A DNA stretch of 64,000 nucleotides from Bacillus sp. SA1-12 (GCF_000981385.1 NZ_LATZ01000018.1:1-64000), one strand, 5' to 3'; shown: positions 37,942-48,389, numbered from the stretch's first letter. Translations and numbers: made by a program. Notes: a model not told the origin generated them from the letters alone.

Positions 37942-38052
37942 GACTTGATCTCCCTCAAATTGATCCCTTTCTCTATTAAATCATGGAACATAAGAAAGAA
38001 CAATGGATGGTGGTTTTTGTTTGCGGATTAGACACAAACACTTGCAAAACGA

Positions 38053-38080
38053 AAAAAGGAACGGGATCCCGTTCCTTTTT
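38053..38080. terminator. acnA terminator
   Basis: A perfect 28-bp palindrome centred on GGATCC (AAGGAACGGG / CCCGTTCCTT, A- and T-flanked) lies 6 nt after the aconitase stop. It can serve both strands. Confidence 0.9.
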
Positions 38081-38086
38081 ACTATG

Positions 38087-40813
38087 TTACGCTTGTAATT
38101 TATCACGTAATACCATTTGAAGAATTCCGCCGTGACGGTAGTAATCAATTTCAACTTCACTGTCGAAACGAACTAATACTTCAAATTCTTTTTTGTTGCC
38201 AGCTTCATCTGTAGCTGTCACTTTTACGAAGTCACGTGGTTTAACTGTTTCGTCAATAGCAACTTCAATTGTTTCTTTTCCAGTTAATCCTAACACTTCT
38301 GCGCTTTCTCCCTCTTTAAATTGAAGCGGAAGAACACCCATTAGCACTAAGTTACTGCGGTGAATACGCTCGAAGCTTTCAGCGATAACTGTTTTGATGC
38401 CAAGAAGGTTTGTTCCTTTAGCAGCCCAGTCACGAGAGCTTCCCATACCGTAATCTTTTCCAGCTAATACAACGAGTCCTGTGCCATCTTTCTTATAATC
38501 CATGCATGCATCATAGATTGATTTAACTTCGCCAGTTGGCCAGTAAGTTGTATAGCCGCCTTCTGTACCAGGAGCAACTTGGTTTTTGATACGGATATTA
38601 GCGAATGTACCTCTCATCATAACTTCATGGTTACCGCGGCGAGAACCGTAAGAGTTAAACTCTCTTGGAGTTACGCCATTTTCTTGGAGGTAACGTCCTG
38701 CAGGTGTATCTTTACCGATTGAACCAGCAGGTGAAATATGGTCAGTTGTTACGGAATCACCGAATTTAGCAACAACACGAAGGTCTTTTAACGCTTCAAC
38801 TTTGCCAGGTTCAGCAGTTAAGCCTTCGAAGAATGGAGGGTTTTGAATGTAAGTTGATTTTTCATCCCAAACATATAACGCCTCATCTGTTGTTTCAATT
38901 TCATTCCAACGCGCATTATCATCAAATACTTGCTCATATTCTTTTCTAAATAGCTCAGGTGTAACAGTTTTATTAACAACTTCGTTAATTTCTTCTGTTC
39001 CTGGCCAGATGTCTTTGAAGAATACATCATTACCGTTTTTATCTTTACCTAATGAATCGTTTTGAAGATCGATGTCTACAGTACCAGCTAATGCGTAAGC
39101 CACAACTAATGGCGGTGATGCAAGGTAGTTACCTTTCACTAGCGGATGAATACGTCCTTCAAAGTTACGGTTACCAGATAAAACAGATGTTACTAATAAA
39201 TCGTTTGCAGCAACTGCTTCTTCGATTTCATCAGCAAGCGGACCAGAGTTACCGATACATGTCGTACAGCCATATCCAACAAGGTTAAAGCCAAGCTTTT
39301 CTAAGTGTGGAAGAAGACCAGAGTTTTCTAAGTAACCTGTAACAACTTTTGAACCAGGAGCTAATGATGTTTTTACATATTTAGGCACTTCAAGTCCTAA
39401 TTCAGCAGCTTTTTTCGCAACAAGACCTGCAGCTACTAATACATAAGGGTTAGAAGTATTTGTACAGCTTGTGATCGCAGCGATGGCAATCGCACCTGTT
39501 TTCATTTTTGTTTCTTCACCGTTTTTAAATGTCACAGTGATTTCTTTATTGATCTCTGTAGGTTCTAAACCAAAGCCTTGGTTACCAGCCGGCGCTGCTA
39601 AATGCTCATGGAATTTATCCTTCATCATTGAAAGAGGGATTAAATCCTGTGGACGTTTAGGACCTGAAAGGTTTGCTTCAATTTCAGAAAGGTCAATTTC
39701 AACAACCTTTGTGAATGTTGGATCTTCATTTTCAGGCGTGAAGAATAAACCGTTCGCTTTGCAATATTCTCCAACAACTTGGATTAGTTCTTCGTCACGG
39801 CCAGTTAAACGCATATAATTTAATGCTTCTTCATCAACAGGGAAGAAACCGCAAGTTGCACCATATTCAGGTGCCATGTTTGCAATTGTTGCACGGTCAG
39901 CAAGCGGAAGCTTTGCTACACCAGGACCAAAGAACTCAACAAATTTACCAACAACACCTTGCTGACGTAATACTTGTGTTACTTTTAAAGCTAAGTCAGT
40001 TGCCGTTGTACCATTTGGCAGCTCACCAGTTAATTTAACGCCGATTACTTCTGGAACTGGGAAGTATGAAGGCTGTCCTAGCATACCTGCTTCTGCCTCG
40101 ATACCGCCTACACCCCAACCTAGAACACCGATACCGTTGATCATTGTTGTATGTGAGTCAGTACCTACTAATGAATCAGGGAATGTTTCAAATTCACCGT
40201 TTTCATTTTCTACTGCATGAACGACACTTGCTAAATATTCTAAGTTTACTTGGTGAACAATTCCAGTTGCTGGCGGTACAGCACGGTAGTTATCAAATGA
40301 TTTTTGTGCCCAGCTTAGGAATTTATAACGCTCATTATTACGTTCAAATTCAAGATCCATGTTAAACTGTAACGCATCAGAAGTTCCTGCTTTGTCAACC
40401 TGTACAGAGTGGTCAACTACAAGGTCAACTGGAATCTCCGGATTGATTTTATCAGGATCTCCACCCATGTCAGCCATCGCTTTACGAAGTGACGCTAAGT
40501 CAACGACAGCAGGTACACCAGTGAAATCTTGTAAGATAACGCGAGATGGTTTAAATGGAACGTCGATGTCCTTTTGTTCCGAAGTTCCCCACTTCGCTAA
40601 ATTTTCAACATGTTCTTTTGTTATGACTCTGCCGTCTACTTGACGTAATACAGATTCTAAAAGAACCTTTACTGAATAAGGTAAGCGCGAAACGTTACCA
40701 ATTCCTGCATTTTCTAATGCTTGTAAGGAATAGTAGTTGTACGTCTTTCCATTAACCGTAAAGCTTTTACGTGCTTGGAAAGCATCTTGTTTTGTAGTAA
40801 CTTGATTAGTCAT
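38087..40813 (-). CDS. acnA: Aconitate hydratase
   Basis: This 908-residue [4Fe-4S] enzyme interconverts citrate and isocitrate in the TCA cycle. In Bacillus it also binds RNA under iron limitation. The cluster cysteines are in SCTNTSNP and [41 protein letters not shown] and the C-terminal swivel domain [19 protein letters not shown]-type residues are intact. It is equivalent to B. subtilis citB. The gene is monocistronic between a terminator and a 312-nt upstream gap. Confidence 0.97.
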   Translation of the reverse strand: MTNQVTTKQDAFQARKSFTVNGKTYNYYSLQALENAGIGNVSRLPYSVKVLLESVLRQVDGRVITKEHVENLAKWGTSEQKDIDVPFKPSRVILQDFTGVPAVVDLASLRKAMADMGGDPDKINPEIPVDLVVDHSVQVDKAGTSDALQFNMDLEFERNNERYKFLSWAQKSFDNYRAVPPATGIVHQVNLEYLASVVHAVENENGEFETFPDSLVGTDSHTTMINGIGVLGWGVGGIEAEAGMLGQPSYFPVPEVIGVKLTGELPNGTTATDLALKVTQVLRQQGVVGKFVEFFGPGVAKLPLADRATIANMAPEYGATCGFFPVDEEALNYMRLTGRDEELIQVVGEYCKANGLFFTPENEDPTFTKVVEIDLSEIEANLSGPKRPQDLIPLSMMKDKFHEHLAAPAGNQGFGLEPTEINKEITVTFKNGEETKMKTGAIAIAAITSCTNTSNPYVLVAAGLVAKKAAELGLEVPKYVKTSLAPGSKVVTGYLENSGLLPHLEKLGFNLVGYGCTTCIGNSGPLADEIEEAVAANDLLVTSVLSGNRNFEGRIHPLVKGNYLASPPLVVAYALAGTVDIDLQNDSLGKDKNGNDVFFKDIWPGTEEINEVVNKTVTPELFRKEYEQVFDDNARWNEIETTDEALYVWDEKSTYIQNPPFFEGLTAEPGKVEALKDLRVVAKFGDSVTTDHISPAGSIGKDTPAGRYLQENGVTPREFNSYGSRRGNHEVMMRGTFANIRIKNQVAPGTEGGYTTYWPTGEVKSIYDACMDYKKDGTGLVVLAGKDYGMGSSRDWAAKGTNLLGIKTVIAESFERIHRSNLVLMGVLPLQFKEGESAEVLGLTGKETIEVAIDETVKPRDFVKVTATDEAGNKKEFEVLVRFDSEVEIDYYRHGGILQMVLRDKLQA

Positions 40814-41125
40814 TTTGCTTTCTCCCCCTTAATAAGATCAAGATCGACTCTTGTCGAAGGATGGTACCCCATTTTTTAAATTTCACACATTTCAATCTTA
40901 ATACAACTAGTAACATAAGTAAATAACAATGATGTTATTGATATGTATAAGTTTCTCTTATGAAAGCGTACCAGTTTTACTTTTTTACTATATCAAATTT
41001 TTAACTAAATAGCACCGAAATCTTAAAATTTTTTCTAAATTTTTTGATTCCTTTCGTTCATGCAAGCAACTGAATGGATATCACGCTCTTGACACATGAT
41101 AGTTGTTGTAGGGGGTGAAGAACTT
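40814..41125. other. Divergent promoter gap between acnA and sspO
   Basis: This 312-nt AT-rich gap must hold the aconitase promoter (CcpC and CodY targets in B. subtilis) and a forespore promoter for sspO. I could not place either with confidence. Confidence 0.4.
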
Positions 41126-41275
41126 ATGGCTAAACGCAAAGCGAATCACATTCGGGTCGGAATGAATGATGCGAGTGCACAAGGAATGGGTGCTGGCTAT
41201 AATGAAGAGTTCCAAAATGAACCGCTGACAGCTGCACAAAGACAAAATAATAAAAAGCGTAAAAAAAATCAGTAG
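41126..41275 (+). CDS. sspO: Small acid-soluble spore protein O
   Basis: This 49-residue protein begins [20 protein letters not shown], then [20 protein letters not shown], then a Lys/Asn-rich tail. This is the SspO (CotK) pattern. The ribosome site is GGGGGTG. Its place beside the aconitase gene is the same as in B. subtilis, but sspP does not follow directly (it lies 3.3 kb away). Confidence 0.9.
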   Translation: MAKRKANHIRVGMNDASAQGMGAGYNEEFQNEPLTAAQRQNNKKRKKNQ

Positions 41276-41302
41276 GATATAATGTTATCTATTTCCTGAC
41301 AA

Positions 41303-41329
41303 AAAACGACGGTCCCCCGTCGTTTTGTT
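41303..41329. terminator. Terminator shared by sspO and the coiled-coil gene
   Basis: AAAACGACGG / CCGTCGTTTT with a TCCC loop is followed by GTTTT. It lies between two converging genes. Confidence 0.85.
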
Positions 41330-41602
41330 TTATACATCGTTTAAATTTAACTCATTTACAATTTTTTCAAGATCACTTTGGTATTGTTCAAGCCGCTTTC
41401 TTTGTGTTTCCGATGCATTTTCAAGGGCATTATTCACTTGTTGATAGGCTTCATTTACTTCTTCTGTTAAATGTTTAAGCTGTCTTCCGTAATCCGGGCT
41501 TTCTTTAACGATATTTTGATAGGCATCAATTGCTTCAGTAGCCCCTTGCTGTGCAGCTTGAAATGATTGTTGCTTGTCCTTATTATATGGCATAAAACTC
41601 AC
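41330..41602 (-). CDS. Small coiled-coil protein of unknown function
   Basis: This 90-residue, Gln/Glu/Asn-rich, wholly helical protein (QQSFQAAQQGATEAIDAYQN, VNEAYQQVNNALENASETQR) has no membrane span and no Cys. It has a loose similarity to the YtzC/DUF2524 group, but not enough to name it. The GTG at 41602 lies very close to AAAGGA; the in-frame ATG at 41593 is also possible. It is the first member of the insert that separates sspO from sspP. Confidence 0.6.
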   Translation of the reverse strand: MSFMPYNKDKQQSFQAAQQGATEAIDAYQNIVKESPDYGRQLKHLTEEVNEAYQQVNNALENASETQRKRLEQYQSDLEKIVNELNLNDV

Positions 41603-41750
41603 ACATTCCTTTCATCGCAAGTATAAAACCATCTGTTAGTATGTCTGAACATGAAAAAAATATTCACCGATCTCCTTATGAATGATTTTAAAAAAACGCT
41701 GAAAAGAAGTGTTTATTTTTATCCCTTTTCTTTTATTAATCTTTTTCAGG

Positions 41751-42395
41751 TTACATTCCAATTTCACTAATACTGGTTTTTAGCTGAGCGAATCTTATCA
41801 ATTTCTTGCCCATTACCAATATGGACAAACCAGTTCCCCACAAAATGAAAGCAGAACCAATACCTGTTAATGACATAAATGAAAGAATCTCGTGTTCCCC
41901 AAGTGTTATCTTCTCAGGAACAAACAAAAATGTAAGAATAGCCAGTAAACAAAGCAGTCCTCCTGTTACATAATACACTTTGACTTGAAAAAGATAAGCC
42001 AAAGGAAGAAAATATGCACCAACAATGAATGCGACAACAATCGGGATAAGTTCTGTATGACGAGCAGCTTGACAAATCACAACAGTGATAGCTATAGCCA
42101 ATAACTCTGCAGCAAAAATGATGTTAAACCAGAAAAACGTTCGCTTCCCATACCTTACAGCTGTGGTTTGAACTTGATTCGGTAATTCCCGCGATGCTCG
42201 TAACAAAAAAACACCGCTAATATATAGAACGCTTCCTATTGCTACAGCAATGATTAATAACCATGGAATTCCCCAGCCTTGCAATCCCATAATCCCTGTG
42301 TATGCCCACAGAGTTTCGAAAAATGCCATAAAAAATATGCCAGATGCTGTACCGCGCAATGCGGCTTTAGGAATCGTACTTGTTGTTTGAGTCAC
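41751..42395 (-). CDS. Multi-span membrane protein of unknown function
   Basis: The preferred start is the GTG at 42395, 8 nt after GGAGGGG, giving a 214-residue protein with six or seven hydrophobic spans. An ATG ten codons upstream has no site. Short polar loops such as RASRELPNQVQTTAVRYGKR connect the spans. I do not recognise the family. It follows a virginiamycin B lyase-like gene by 58 nt on the same strand. Confidence 0.6.
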   Translation of the reverse strand: MTQTTSTIPKAALRGTASGIFFMAFFETLWAYTGIMGLQGWGIPWLLIIAVAIGSVLYISGVFLLRASRELPNQVQTTAVRYGKRTFFWFNIIFAAELLAIAITVVICQAARHTELIPIVVAFIVGAYFLPLAYLFQVKVYYVTGGLLCLLAILTFLFVPEKITLGEHEILSFMSLTGIGSAFILWGTGLSILVMGKKLIRFAQLKTSISEIGM

Positions 42396-42453
42396 CTTTT
42401 TCCCCCTCCACCGTTTGTCTTTCATCTAAGTAAGTGCAGTTCATTCCTTGGCA

Positions 42454-43347
42454 CTACTTAATCATTGATAAATGACCTAATTTATTGCACTCTAAGGCAA
42501 ACCATACTTCTCCATTTTTATCACACGAGATTCCATGTGGTTCAGCTTGAGGTGTAGGGATTTTATATTCGGTTATTTGGCCTTCTGCAAGGGAGAAATG
42601 TCCTATTTGATTTGCTCCCCACTCAGTAAACCATAATGAACCGTCAATCCCGGCAGTTATTGCGTGTGGTCGGGCATTTTCTGTCGGAAGTTCATATTCC
42701 GTTATCTCACCCGATAAGGTAATACGACCGATCTTATTCGATAAAATCTCTACAAACCAAAGGGCTTGATCAGGACCATTCGTTATTCCTACCGGTCCTG
42801 AATTTGAAGTTGGTATGACAAATTCAGTTACTTTGCCTGTTACCGTAATTCGCCCAATGGCATTGTTTTGATTTTCAGTAAACCACATGGCTCCATCATC
42901 CCCTAAAACGATAAAAGAAGGGAAAGCACCTTCTGATGGTACTTCATATTCATAAATCGAACCGCTCGATGTTATTTTGCCTATTCGATTCCCGCTCATT
43001 TCTGTAAACCAAATATCTCCGTTCAATCCTTCTGCAATACCATATGGGGCTGAATTTGGGTGGGGCAGCAGAAATTCTTCTATGACTCCTTGATTTGAAA
43101 TTCTCCCTAATTTATTGCCTTTATTTTCTGTAAACCATATGTCCCCATTAGAAGCTGCAGTTAAACATAAAACTTGGGCGTCTGGTGTAGGGAGAGTAAA
43201 TTCCTTAATATCTCCAAATTTATTTAAGCAACTTATTTTATTAGCTTTATGTTGAGTAAACCATACATTCTCCTTATCATCTGTTGCAATGCCATAGGGA
43301 GCTGAATGTGAACGTTCTATCGCAATTTCTTTTATCACTATATTCAT
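42454..43347 (-). CDS. Virginiamycin B lyase-like seven-bladed propeller
   Basis: This 297-residue protein is about the length of Vgb (around 299). It consists of seven repeats of the pattern APYGIA..-G-..WFTE...N.IG.I-...EF.LP. The catalytic region is kept: ARPHAITAGIDGSLWFTEWG (first His), AEPHGISCDKNGEVWFALECNKLG with the Glu, His and following Glu used by Vgb to open streptogramin B lactones by beta-elimination. Real substrate use is unknown, since many genomic Vgb-like propellers do not inactivate antibiotics. Confidence 0.82.
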   Translation of the reverse strand: MNIVIKEIAIERSHSAPYGIATDDKENVWFTQHKANKISCLNKFGDIKEFTLPTPDAQVLCLTAASNGDIWFTENKGNKLGRISNQGVIEEFLLPHPNSAPYGIAEGLNGDIWFTEMSGNRIGKITSSGSIYEYEVPSEGAFPSFIVLGDDGAMWFTENQNNAIGRITVTGKVTEFVIPTSNSGPVGITNGPDQALWFVEILSNKIGRITLSGEITEYELPTENARPHAITAGIDGSLWFTEWGANQIGHFSLAEGQITEYKIPTPQAEPHGISCDKNGEVWFALECNKLGHLSMIK

Positions 43348-43662
43348 GCCTGACTCCTCCTAAAATCTCTTTGCAAACAAAAAACTCCTGGACTCATTTC
43401 TGAGACAGGAGTCAATGTAAAGTACTTGGCAAAGAAAAAGTAATCATGACAGACTTCTCCTAACACAAGCAAATGTACATGATCTAATCCTACCTCAGAA
43501 ATCATAATCGATATATCACTGGAACTATCCATCCACTGGCATAGAAGTATTTGATATCGACTATTCTAAAGTTCGGATTATTAAATCATGTACGCTTTCA
43601 CCCTTCCATATATTGTTATCTTTATTTAATCACTCTAAAATCTTTTATGTCAATCAATATTT

Positions 43663-44307
43663 TTATTCATATTGCATAGTGACAACACCAGCATAATCAG
43701 ACACATTTTCCTTTGAAATCTCCAATGTTATGACTTCGGTTATTCGCTGTCCGGATATCTGAAGAAACGTATCTACCTTTGAAAACATGAAGCCAACTAC
43801 CGATAATGCCTTTGTTCTATAGTGCATAGGAATGGTAATACGGGGTTCAAATTGATGTACGACTTGGGCAGCTTCTCGTGCATTTAGTGTAAATGTTCCT
43901 CCTACGGGAATGATAAGAATATCTAGTTTGCCAATTTCATTCAATTGTTCTTCTGATAATACATGCCCTAAATCTCCACAATGGCAGATGGTTAAATCGT
44001 CCATTTGGAAACGATATAAAATATTTGGCCCCCTCTTCTCACCATTTACTTTGTCGTGAAATGTCTTAATTCCCCTAATTCTTACATCATCGCGGATGTA
44101 TTCCTTCGGTTCATTAACAAGTAAGTAATCACCTGCTGCAGCTTGAATTTTATTGTGATCAAAATGATTATGTGTAATGGCAACAATTTCTGTTTCAACA
44201 ATTGGCATTCGGTAGTGAATGAAGCGATAAAATGGATCGATAAGAACCCTGGTTCCCGCTTCAGATGTCAGTAAAAAAGCAGAATGTCCAAACCATTTTA
44301 TTTTCAA
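43663..44307 (-). CDS. MBL-fold metal-dependent hydrolase (UPF0173-like)
   Basis: This metallo-beta-lactamase-fold protein of about 214 residues opens KIKWFGHSAFLLTSEAGTRVLIDPF and carries THNHFDH (HxHxDH), HCGDLGHV and IPMHYRTKA for the two-metal site. The TTG at 44307 is chosen because AAGGAG lies 9 nt upstream. Reading on to 44331 would swallow that site. The family is similar to UlaG and UPF0173 hydrolases. The substrate is unknown. Confidence 0.83.
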   Translation of the reverse strand: MKIKWFGHSAFLLTSEAGTRVLIDPFYRFIHYRMPIVETEIVAITHNHFDHNKIQAAAGDYLLVNEPKEYIRDDVRIRGIKTFHDKVNGEKRGPNILYRFQMDDLTICHCGDLGHVLSEEQLNEIGKLDILIIPVGGTFTLNAREAAQVVHQFEPRITIPMHYRTKALSVVGFMFSKVDTFLQISGQRITEVITLEISKENVSDYAGVVTMQYE

Positions 44308-44613
44308 ACTAAACTTCTCCTTACTAAACAATGAATGATGGCCGTTTTAACCAATCAGCAAAAGCGAAAATCAACACATATGTGACGGAATATAAGTATG
44401 ATAAGCAGGATCAAAAAGTATGTAAGGCAGGAATCATCGTTACAGGAATCTTTGCTCATAAAATCAAGTCATGTGTAGCATATTAATAACAGTCAAGCAA
44501 AAGTCACTATTACCTAATAATTTCATTTCCAGACCTTACATTTAAGTATATAGTGGCAAGGCATTTTTTAGTAAAAATCCAAAAGATGTTTCAAGTTATG
44601 TGGAGGTATTGCC
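44308..44613. other. Gap upstream of sspP
   Basis: A 51-codon plus-strand frame (44331-44486, MNDGRFNQSAKAKINTYVTE...) has no ribosome site and is not claimed as a gene. The sspP promoter must lie near 44540-44600. Confidence 0.35.
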
Positions 44614-44760
44614 ATGACAAACAAAAATACGAGCAAAGATATGCGTAAAAATGCACCTAAAGGAGATAATCCTGGTCAGCCAGAACCGCTGGATGGGTCT
44701 AAAAAGGTGAAGAACGCGAATCATACGCGTCAGAAGCATAATAGTGGACATGACATGTAG
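44614..44760 (+). CDS. sspP: Small acid-soluble spore protein P
   Basis: This 48-residue protein starts [20 protein letters not shown], continues [20 protein letters not shown] and ends KHNSGHDM, the SspP (CotL) pattern. GGAGG lies 7 nt upstream. It is separated from sspO by a 3.3-kb insert. Confidence 0.9.
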   Translation: MTNKNTSKDMRKNAPKGDNPGQPEPLDGSKKVKNANHTRQKHNSGHDM

Positions 44761-44786
44761 AGGCTTAAAAGGCCTCTTTTTTTTTT
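44760..44786 (+). terminator. sspP terminator
   Basis: GAGGC / GCCTC with a short loop and ten T residues. The stem begins at the last base of the stop codon. Confidence 0.85.
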
Positions 44787-45104
44787 CATTTTTGCTGAAC
44801 TTTGGATATCACATATCAGAACTGAAGCACTGGAGGTACAAGTCAATTAAGTTGCGCGGTTTGATTGCCAGGACCCAGCGTCTATAAAAGCTAACCAAAA
44901 TTGAATGGAAGACAAATCACCATTTTATTCTTATTCAGCTTATTTACCCCTCCTGTTCAAGAGCTTGCCCCTTTATACTTCATTTATATCAATTTACTTG
45001 CTATAGGACAGATTCCTTTCACCAAAAAAGCAATCTTGAATACCTTATAGTTTAAAGGGGTTCATTACATTTTAGAAGTTTCCGTTCTATGGAGGTCAAT
45101 TTAA

Positions 45105-45518
45105 ATGAATATTAGAAAGTGTTCAAATCCAATGAATATTAACGGGATTGAAGAATGGATGACACAGTTTTTTATTGATCCATTCACAAGCTTACTGGAT
45201 GAGCACACATTTCGCGTCGATCTTTTTGAAACGAATGAGGAGTTTATCATTGAAGCAGAGATAGGAGAAAAACAAAAAGAAGATATATCCATCACTGCTG
45301 AAAAAGAAATCATCACTATAACCGTTCGTTCTGAATCTGACCCGAATCAAAACGAACAAACATCAGAAGACTTAACAAGGAACATTACTTTCCCCATTAT
45401 GATTGAAGAGAAAGACATCCATGCCATCTTTAATAATGGCATTTTAGAAATAAAAATCGCTAAAAATACTGATTGTATTGAGAAGCGAACAAACATCGCC
45501 ATTGAAGATGGAGAATAG
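45105..45518 (+). CDS. cotM: Hsp20/alpha-crystallin-like protein (CotM-like)
   Basis: This 137-residue protein has the alpha-crystallin core: TFRVDLFETNEEFIIEAEIG, DISITAEKEIITITVRSE and NGILEIKIAK (the I-x-I/V type end strand motif). In B. subtilis the related CotM is an outer spore coat protein encoded next to sspP and the aconitase gene, so both context and fold point to it. The ATG follows GGAGG. Confidence 0.75.
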   Translation: MNIRKCSNPMNINGIEEWMTQFFIDPFTSLLDEHTFRVDLFETNEEFIIEAEIGEKQKEDISITAEKEIITITVRSESDPNQNEQTSEDLTRNITFPIMIEEKDIHAIFNNGILEIKIAKNTDCIEKRTNIAIEDGE

Positions 45519-45522
45519 ACAT

Positions 45523-45560
45523 CGGCTTATCGCCTTCAAATGGCGATAGCCTAGATTCTT
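45523..45560 (+). terminator. Probable terminator after the cotM-like gene
   Basis: GGCTTATCGCC pairs with GGCGATAGCC with one bulged T, followed by TTCTTTTCTTCTT. Confidence 0.55.
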
Positions 45561-45579
45561 TTCTTCTTAGTTATAAGCA

Positions 45580-45609
45580 AAAAATGACAGCGAAAGGCCA
45601 CTGTCATTT
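45580..45609 (-). terminator. Terminator of the zinc-ribbon gene
   Basis: On the minus strand AAATGACAG / CTGTCATTT with a 10-nt loop runs into TTT. It starts at the stop codon. Confidence 0.65.
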
Positions 45610-45745
45610 ACTCTTCAGCGTGATATTTTGACTGTTGATTATGAACATTTATCGTAATACGTTTTAGTTCTTTTCGGCCGCATTGTAAACAAGCCTCATT
45701 CTCATCATTAAGCAACATACAGTTTGAACAATAATATTTTTCCAT
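45608..45745 (-). CDS. Tiny zinc-ribbon protein
   Basis: This 45-residue protein begins MEKYYCSNCMLLNDENEACL and continues QCGRKELKRI. Two CxxC pairs (Cys6/Cys9 and Cys19/Cys22) form a minimal zinc ribbon. AAAAGGGG precedes the ATG. The terminator right after the stop supports a real gene. The function is unknown. Confidence 0.65.
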   Translation of the reverse strand: MEKYYCSNCMLLNDENEACLQCGRKELKRITINVHNQQSKYHAEE

Positions 45746-45796
45746 ATAGAAACCCCTTTTTCTACACTATATGATGAAAGGGATTGTATGTTGCGT

Positions 45797-46012
45797 TTAT
45801 TCAGCAAGATGTTCAAAACTATTATGATAAATTTTATTTAATTGATCTATTTTATAGATAAAAAATTCATGATCTGAATATTCGTCCAAGCGATTTTTTT
45901 CTATATACTCTTCTTGAGCACTTTTAGCTGCCTCAAGTGTTGTAAATATACCAAGTATATTTGAGCTTTCTCCACATTCGGCACAGCCAAGATCTAACAC
46001 AACATAAAACAT
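45797..46012 (-). CDS. 71-residue protein of unknown function
   Basis: The sequence MFYVVLDLGCAECGESSNIL, then FTTLEAAKSAQEEYIEKN and EFFIYKIDQ, has an alpha/beta look with one CxxC. AGAGGGTG lies 6-7 nt upstream. No family name is offered. Confidence 0.6.
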   Translation of the reverse strand: MFYVVLDLGCAECGESSNILGIFTTLEAAKSAQEEYIEKNRLDEYSDHEFFIYKIDQLNKIYHNSFEHLAE

Positions 46013-46140
46013 GTTAACACCCTCTAAGATTTAATATCAAAACTATAGCATGATTCCATTATAAATTTCTACTAAAGAGCAAGTTCTGATGCATGTGAAC
46101 TAACCCTCAGCGTATCGGAAAAGATTCTCACCATATAAAA

Positions 46141-46170
46141 GAGGCTTCCCGAAAGTGAAGCCTCTTACAT
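46141..46170. terminator. Terminator of the GntR gene
   Basis: GAGGCTTC (46141-46148) / GAAGCCTC (46157-46164) with an 8-nt loop. On the minus strand TTTTATATG follows. Confidence 0.6.
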
Positions 46171-46200
46171 TCGAAAGGTTTTGTAATCCTTCGCAAACTC

Positions 46201-46878
46201 CTATTTAAAATAAGTTGGATAACGCTGTTTTATAAGTTCCTTTTCAATAACAACCAGCCGCAGATGCTCTGTCATCGCTTTTTCTACCTGATCCGGTTCA
46301 TTATTTTTAACCAATTCAAAAATTTGTTTATGCTGTGAAATAATGATATTCCAATCTGGATTTGAGGAAAGACGCAATAAACGAAGCCGTTTAAAATGAC
46401 TGCTCATTTGCTGAAGCATGTTCCATGTCCTTTGTTTATTACATGCATCATATAAGATTTTATGAAACTCATCATCTAATTCAAATAACTTAATATAATT
46501 AGCCTTTTTTTCACAGGCTTCTTGCATAGTAATATTAACTTCCAATTGAAATAAATCATCTTCAGATAATTTTTCACAAGCTAATCGAACGATTGCTTTC
46601 TCAATATTTTCTCTAACAAATCGAGATTCCTCCACATGGGCAAGGTCAATGCGTGAAACAAACGTTCCTCGCTGCGGATATATCTCTAAAAGTTCCTCTT
46701 GCGATAATTTCAAAAAAGATTCCCTCACTGGAGTTCTGCTTACCTTAAGCTGATCTGCAATTTCTTTCTCGGACATTTTCGTTCCGGGTTCTAATGTTAA
46801 ATTGATAATTTGCTCTTTTAATGTTTGATAGATATAATTGCTTGTTGAACCACCGCTTCTACCATCAAATAATACCAA
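46201..46878 (-). CDS. GntR-family regulator (FadR/FCD subfamily)
   Basis: This 225-residue protein has a GntR winged helix at the N-terminus (LKEQIINLTLEPGTKMSEKEIADQLKVSRTPVRESFLKLSQEELLEIYPQRGTFVSRI) and an all-helical FCD effector domain with the metal-binding Asp/His pattern (FELDDEFHKILYDACNK and the C-terminal EHLRL). FCD regulators usually sense small organic acids or sugars. It is downstream of, and on the same strand as, xylA. Confidence 0.88.
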   Translation of the reverse strand: MVLFDGRSGGSTSNYIYQTLKEQIINLTLEPGTKMSEKEIADQLKVSRTPVRESFLKLSQEELLEIYPQRGTFVSRIDLAHVEESRFVRENIEKAIVRLACEKLSEDDLFQLEVNITMQEACEKKANYIKLFELDDEFHKILYDACNKQRTWNMLQQMSSHFKRLRLLRLSSNPDWNIIISQHKQIFELVKNNEPDQVEKAMTEHLRLVVIEKELIKQRYPTYFK

Positions 46879-47057
46879 TGCTTCACCTCATTCACACACC
46901 GCTCTGATTATGTATTTATGCTAGTATGGTAATTTATCATTTATTATAGTGGATAGGCTATCGTGATTCAATTTATATTTTCTGTTCATCATTCATAAAA
47001 AAGAGGATAACTTTAAGAAGGTCTTCTCTTCCTTAAGTCATCCTCTTTGGATATTAT

Positions 47058-48389
47058 TTAAACAGTAACATTTGCTAATGTTTCTAATAAATATTGATTT
47101 ACTAATGCCTTTAATCGTTCTTGACGGCCAGATTCGTTTTTAATTTCACCTAATTGTAATGCATACTCCTCTAATTTACGGAAGTCTGCTTTGCCTTCAA
47201 CGATCTCAAGACCAATGCCTTCTGAATAGCTGCTGTAGCGCTGCTCAACGAATCCATCTAAAACATTGTCTTCAATCAGCTTATTAGCTACTTTTAATCC
47301 AATAGCAAAGCTATCCATACCTGCAATATGTGCGTGGAAAAGATCTTCAGCTTCAAATGAACCCCTTCTTACTTTTGCATCAAAGTTAAGTCCGCCTTTG
47401 CCTAAGCCGCCATTTTTCAAAATTTCATACATAGCAAGAGTTGTTGTGTACAAGTCTGTCGGGAACTCATCTGTATCCCAGCCTAATAATGTATCTCCTT
47501 GGTTTGCATCAACAGAACCTAACATATTGTTAATGCGGGCAACACGTAATTCGTGTTCGAATGTATGTCCTGCAAGAGTAGCATGATTCGCCTCAATATT
47601 AAATTTAAAGTAATCTGTTAAATCATATTTTTGCAAGAAAGCAAGACCTGTTGCTACATCAAAATCATATTGATGCTTTGTAGGCTCTTTCGGTTTTGGT
47701 TCAATTAAGAATGGTGCATCAAAACCAATTTCTTTCGCATAATCAACCGCCATATGGAAGAAGCGGGCAAGATTATCCTGTTCCAACTGCATATTTGTAT
47801 TTAACAGTGTTTCATAGCCCTCACGGCCGCCCCAGAATACATAATTCTCTGCACCAAGTTCTTTCCCAATCTCCAAGCCTTTTTTAACCTTTGCAGCAGA
47901 ATAAGCAAATACATCAGCATTGTTCGAAGTTGCTGCTCCGTGTACATATCGCGGATGTGTGAACATATTAGCCGTGTTCCATAAAAGCTTTGTTTTGCTT
48001 GTGCTCATATATTCCTTAATCATTGCTACAATTGTATCTAAGTTTTGATACGTTTCTTTTAATGTTGCTCCTTCAGGTGCGATATCTACATCATGGAAGC
48101 AGAAGAAAGGAACGTTCAGCTTTTCAAATAATTCAAATGCTGCTTCGACACGAGCTTTAGCTAAATCCATTCCTTGGAGATGATTCCATGGGCGGATGGC
48201 TGTTCCAACGCCAAATGGATCTGTTCCATCTGCTGTAAAAGTATGCCAATATGCAACAGAAAAGCGAAGAATCTCTTCCATTGTTTTTCCGTTAATGACT
48301 TCTTCTGGATTGTAATACTTAAACGATAATGGATTTTTTGAACTAGCACCTTCATATTGGATTTTATTAATCGTTTCAAAATAAGCCAT
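47058..48389 (-). CDS. xylA: Xylose isomerase
   Basis: This 443-residue class II enzyme isomerises D-xylose to D-xylulose. It shows [12 protein letters not shown] with the catalytic His and Asp, [35 protein letters not shown] with metal ligands, [17 protein letters not shown], and [18 protein letters not shown] lies 6 nt before the ATG. No xylulokinase, xylose transporter or xylR gene is in the window, which is unusual for this locus. Upstream it has a cre site and a XylR-like operator over the promoter. Confidence 0.96.
   Translation of the reverse strand: MAYFETINKIQYEGASSKNPLSFKYYNPEEVINGKTMEEILRFSVAYWHTFTADGTDPFGVGTAIRPWNHLQGMDLAKARVEAAFELFEKLNVPFFCFHDVDIAPEGATLKETYQNLDTIVAMIKEYMSTSKTKLLWNTANMFTHPRYVHGAATSNNADVFAYSAAKVKKGLEIGKELGAENYVFWGGREGYETLLNTNMQLEQDNLARFFHMAVDYAKEIGFDAPFLIEPKPKEPTKHQYDFDVATGLAFLQKYDLTDYFKFNIEANHATLAGHTFEHELRVARINNMLGSVDANQGDTLLGWDTDEFPTDLYTTTLAMYEILKNGGLGKGGLNFDAKVRRGSFEAEDLFHAHIAGMDSFAIGLKVANKLIEDNVLDGFVEQRYSSYSEGIGLEIVEGKADFRKLEEYALQLGEIKNESGRQERLKALVNQYLLETLANVTV

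Noticed and set aside
43344..43532. 62-residue minus-strand ORF upstream of the Vgb-like gene
   Set aside because: No family resemblance. It spans an ACTCCTG / CAGGAGT hairpin that is more likely regulatory or a terminator.
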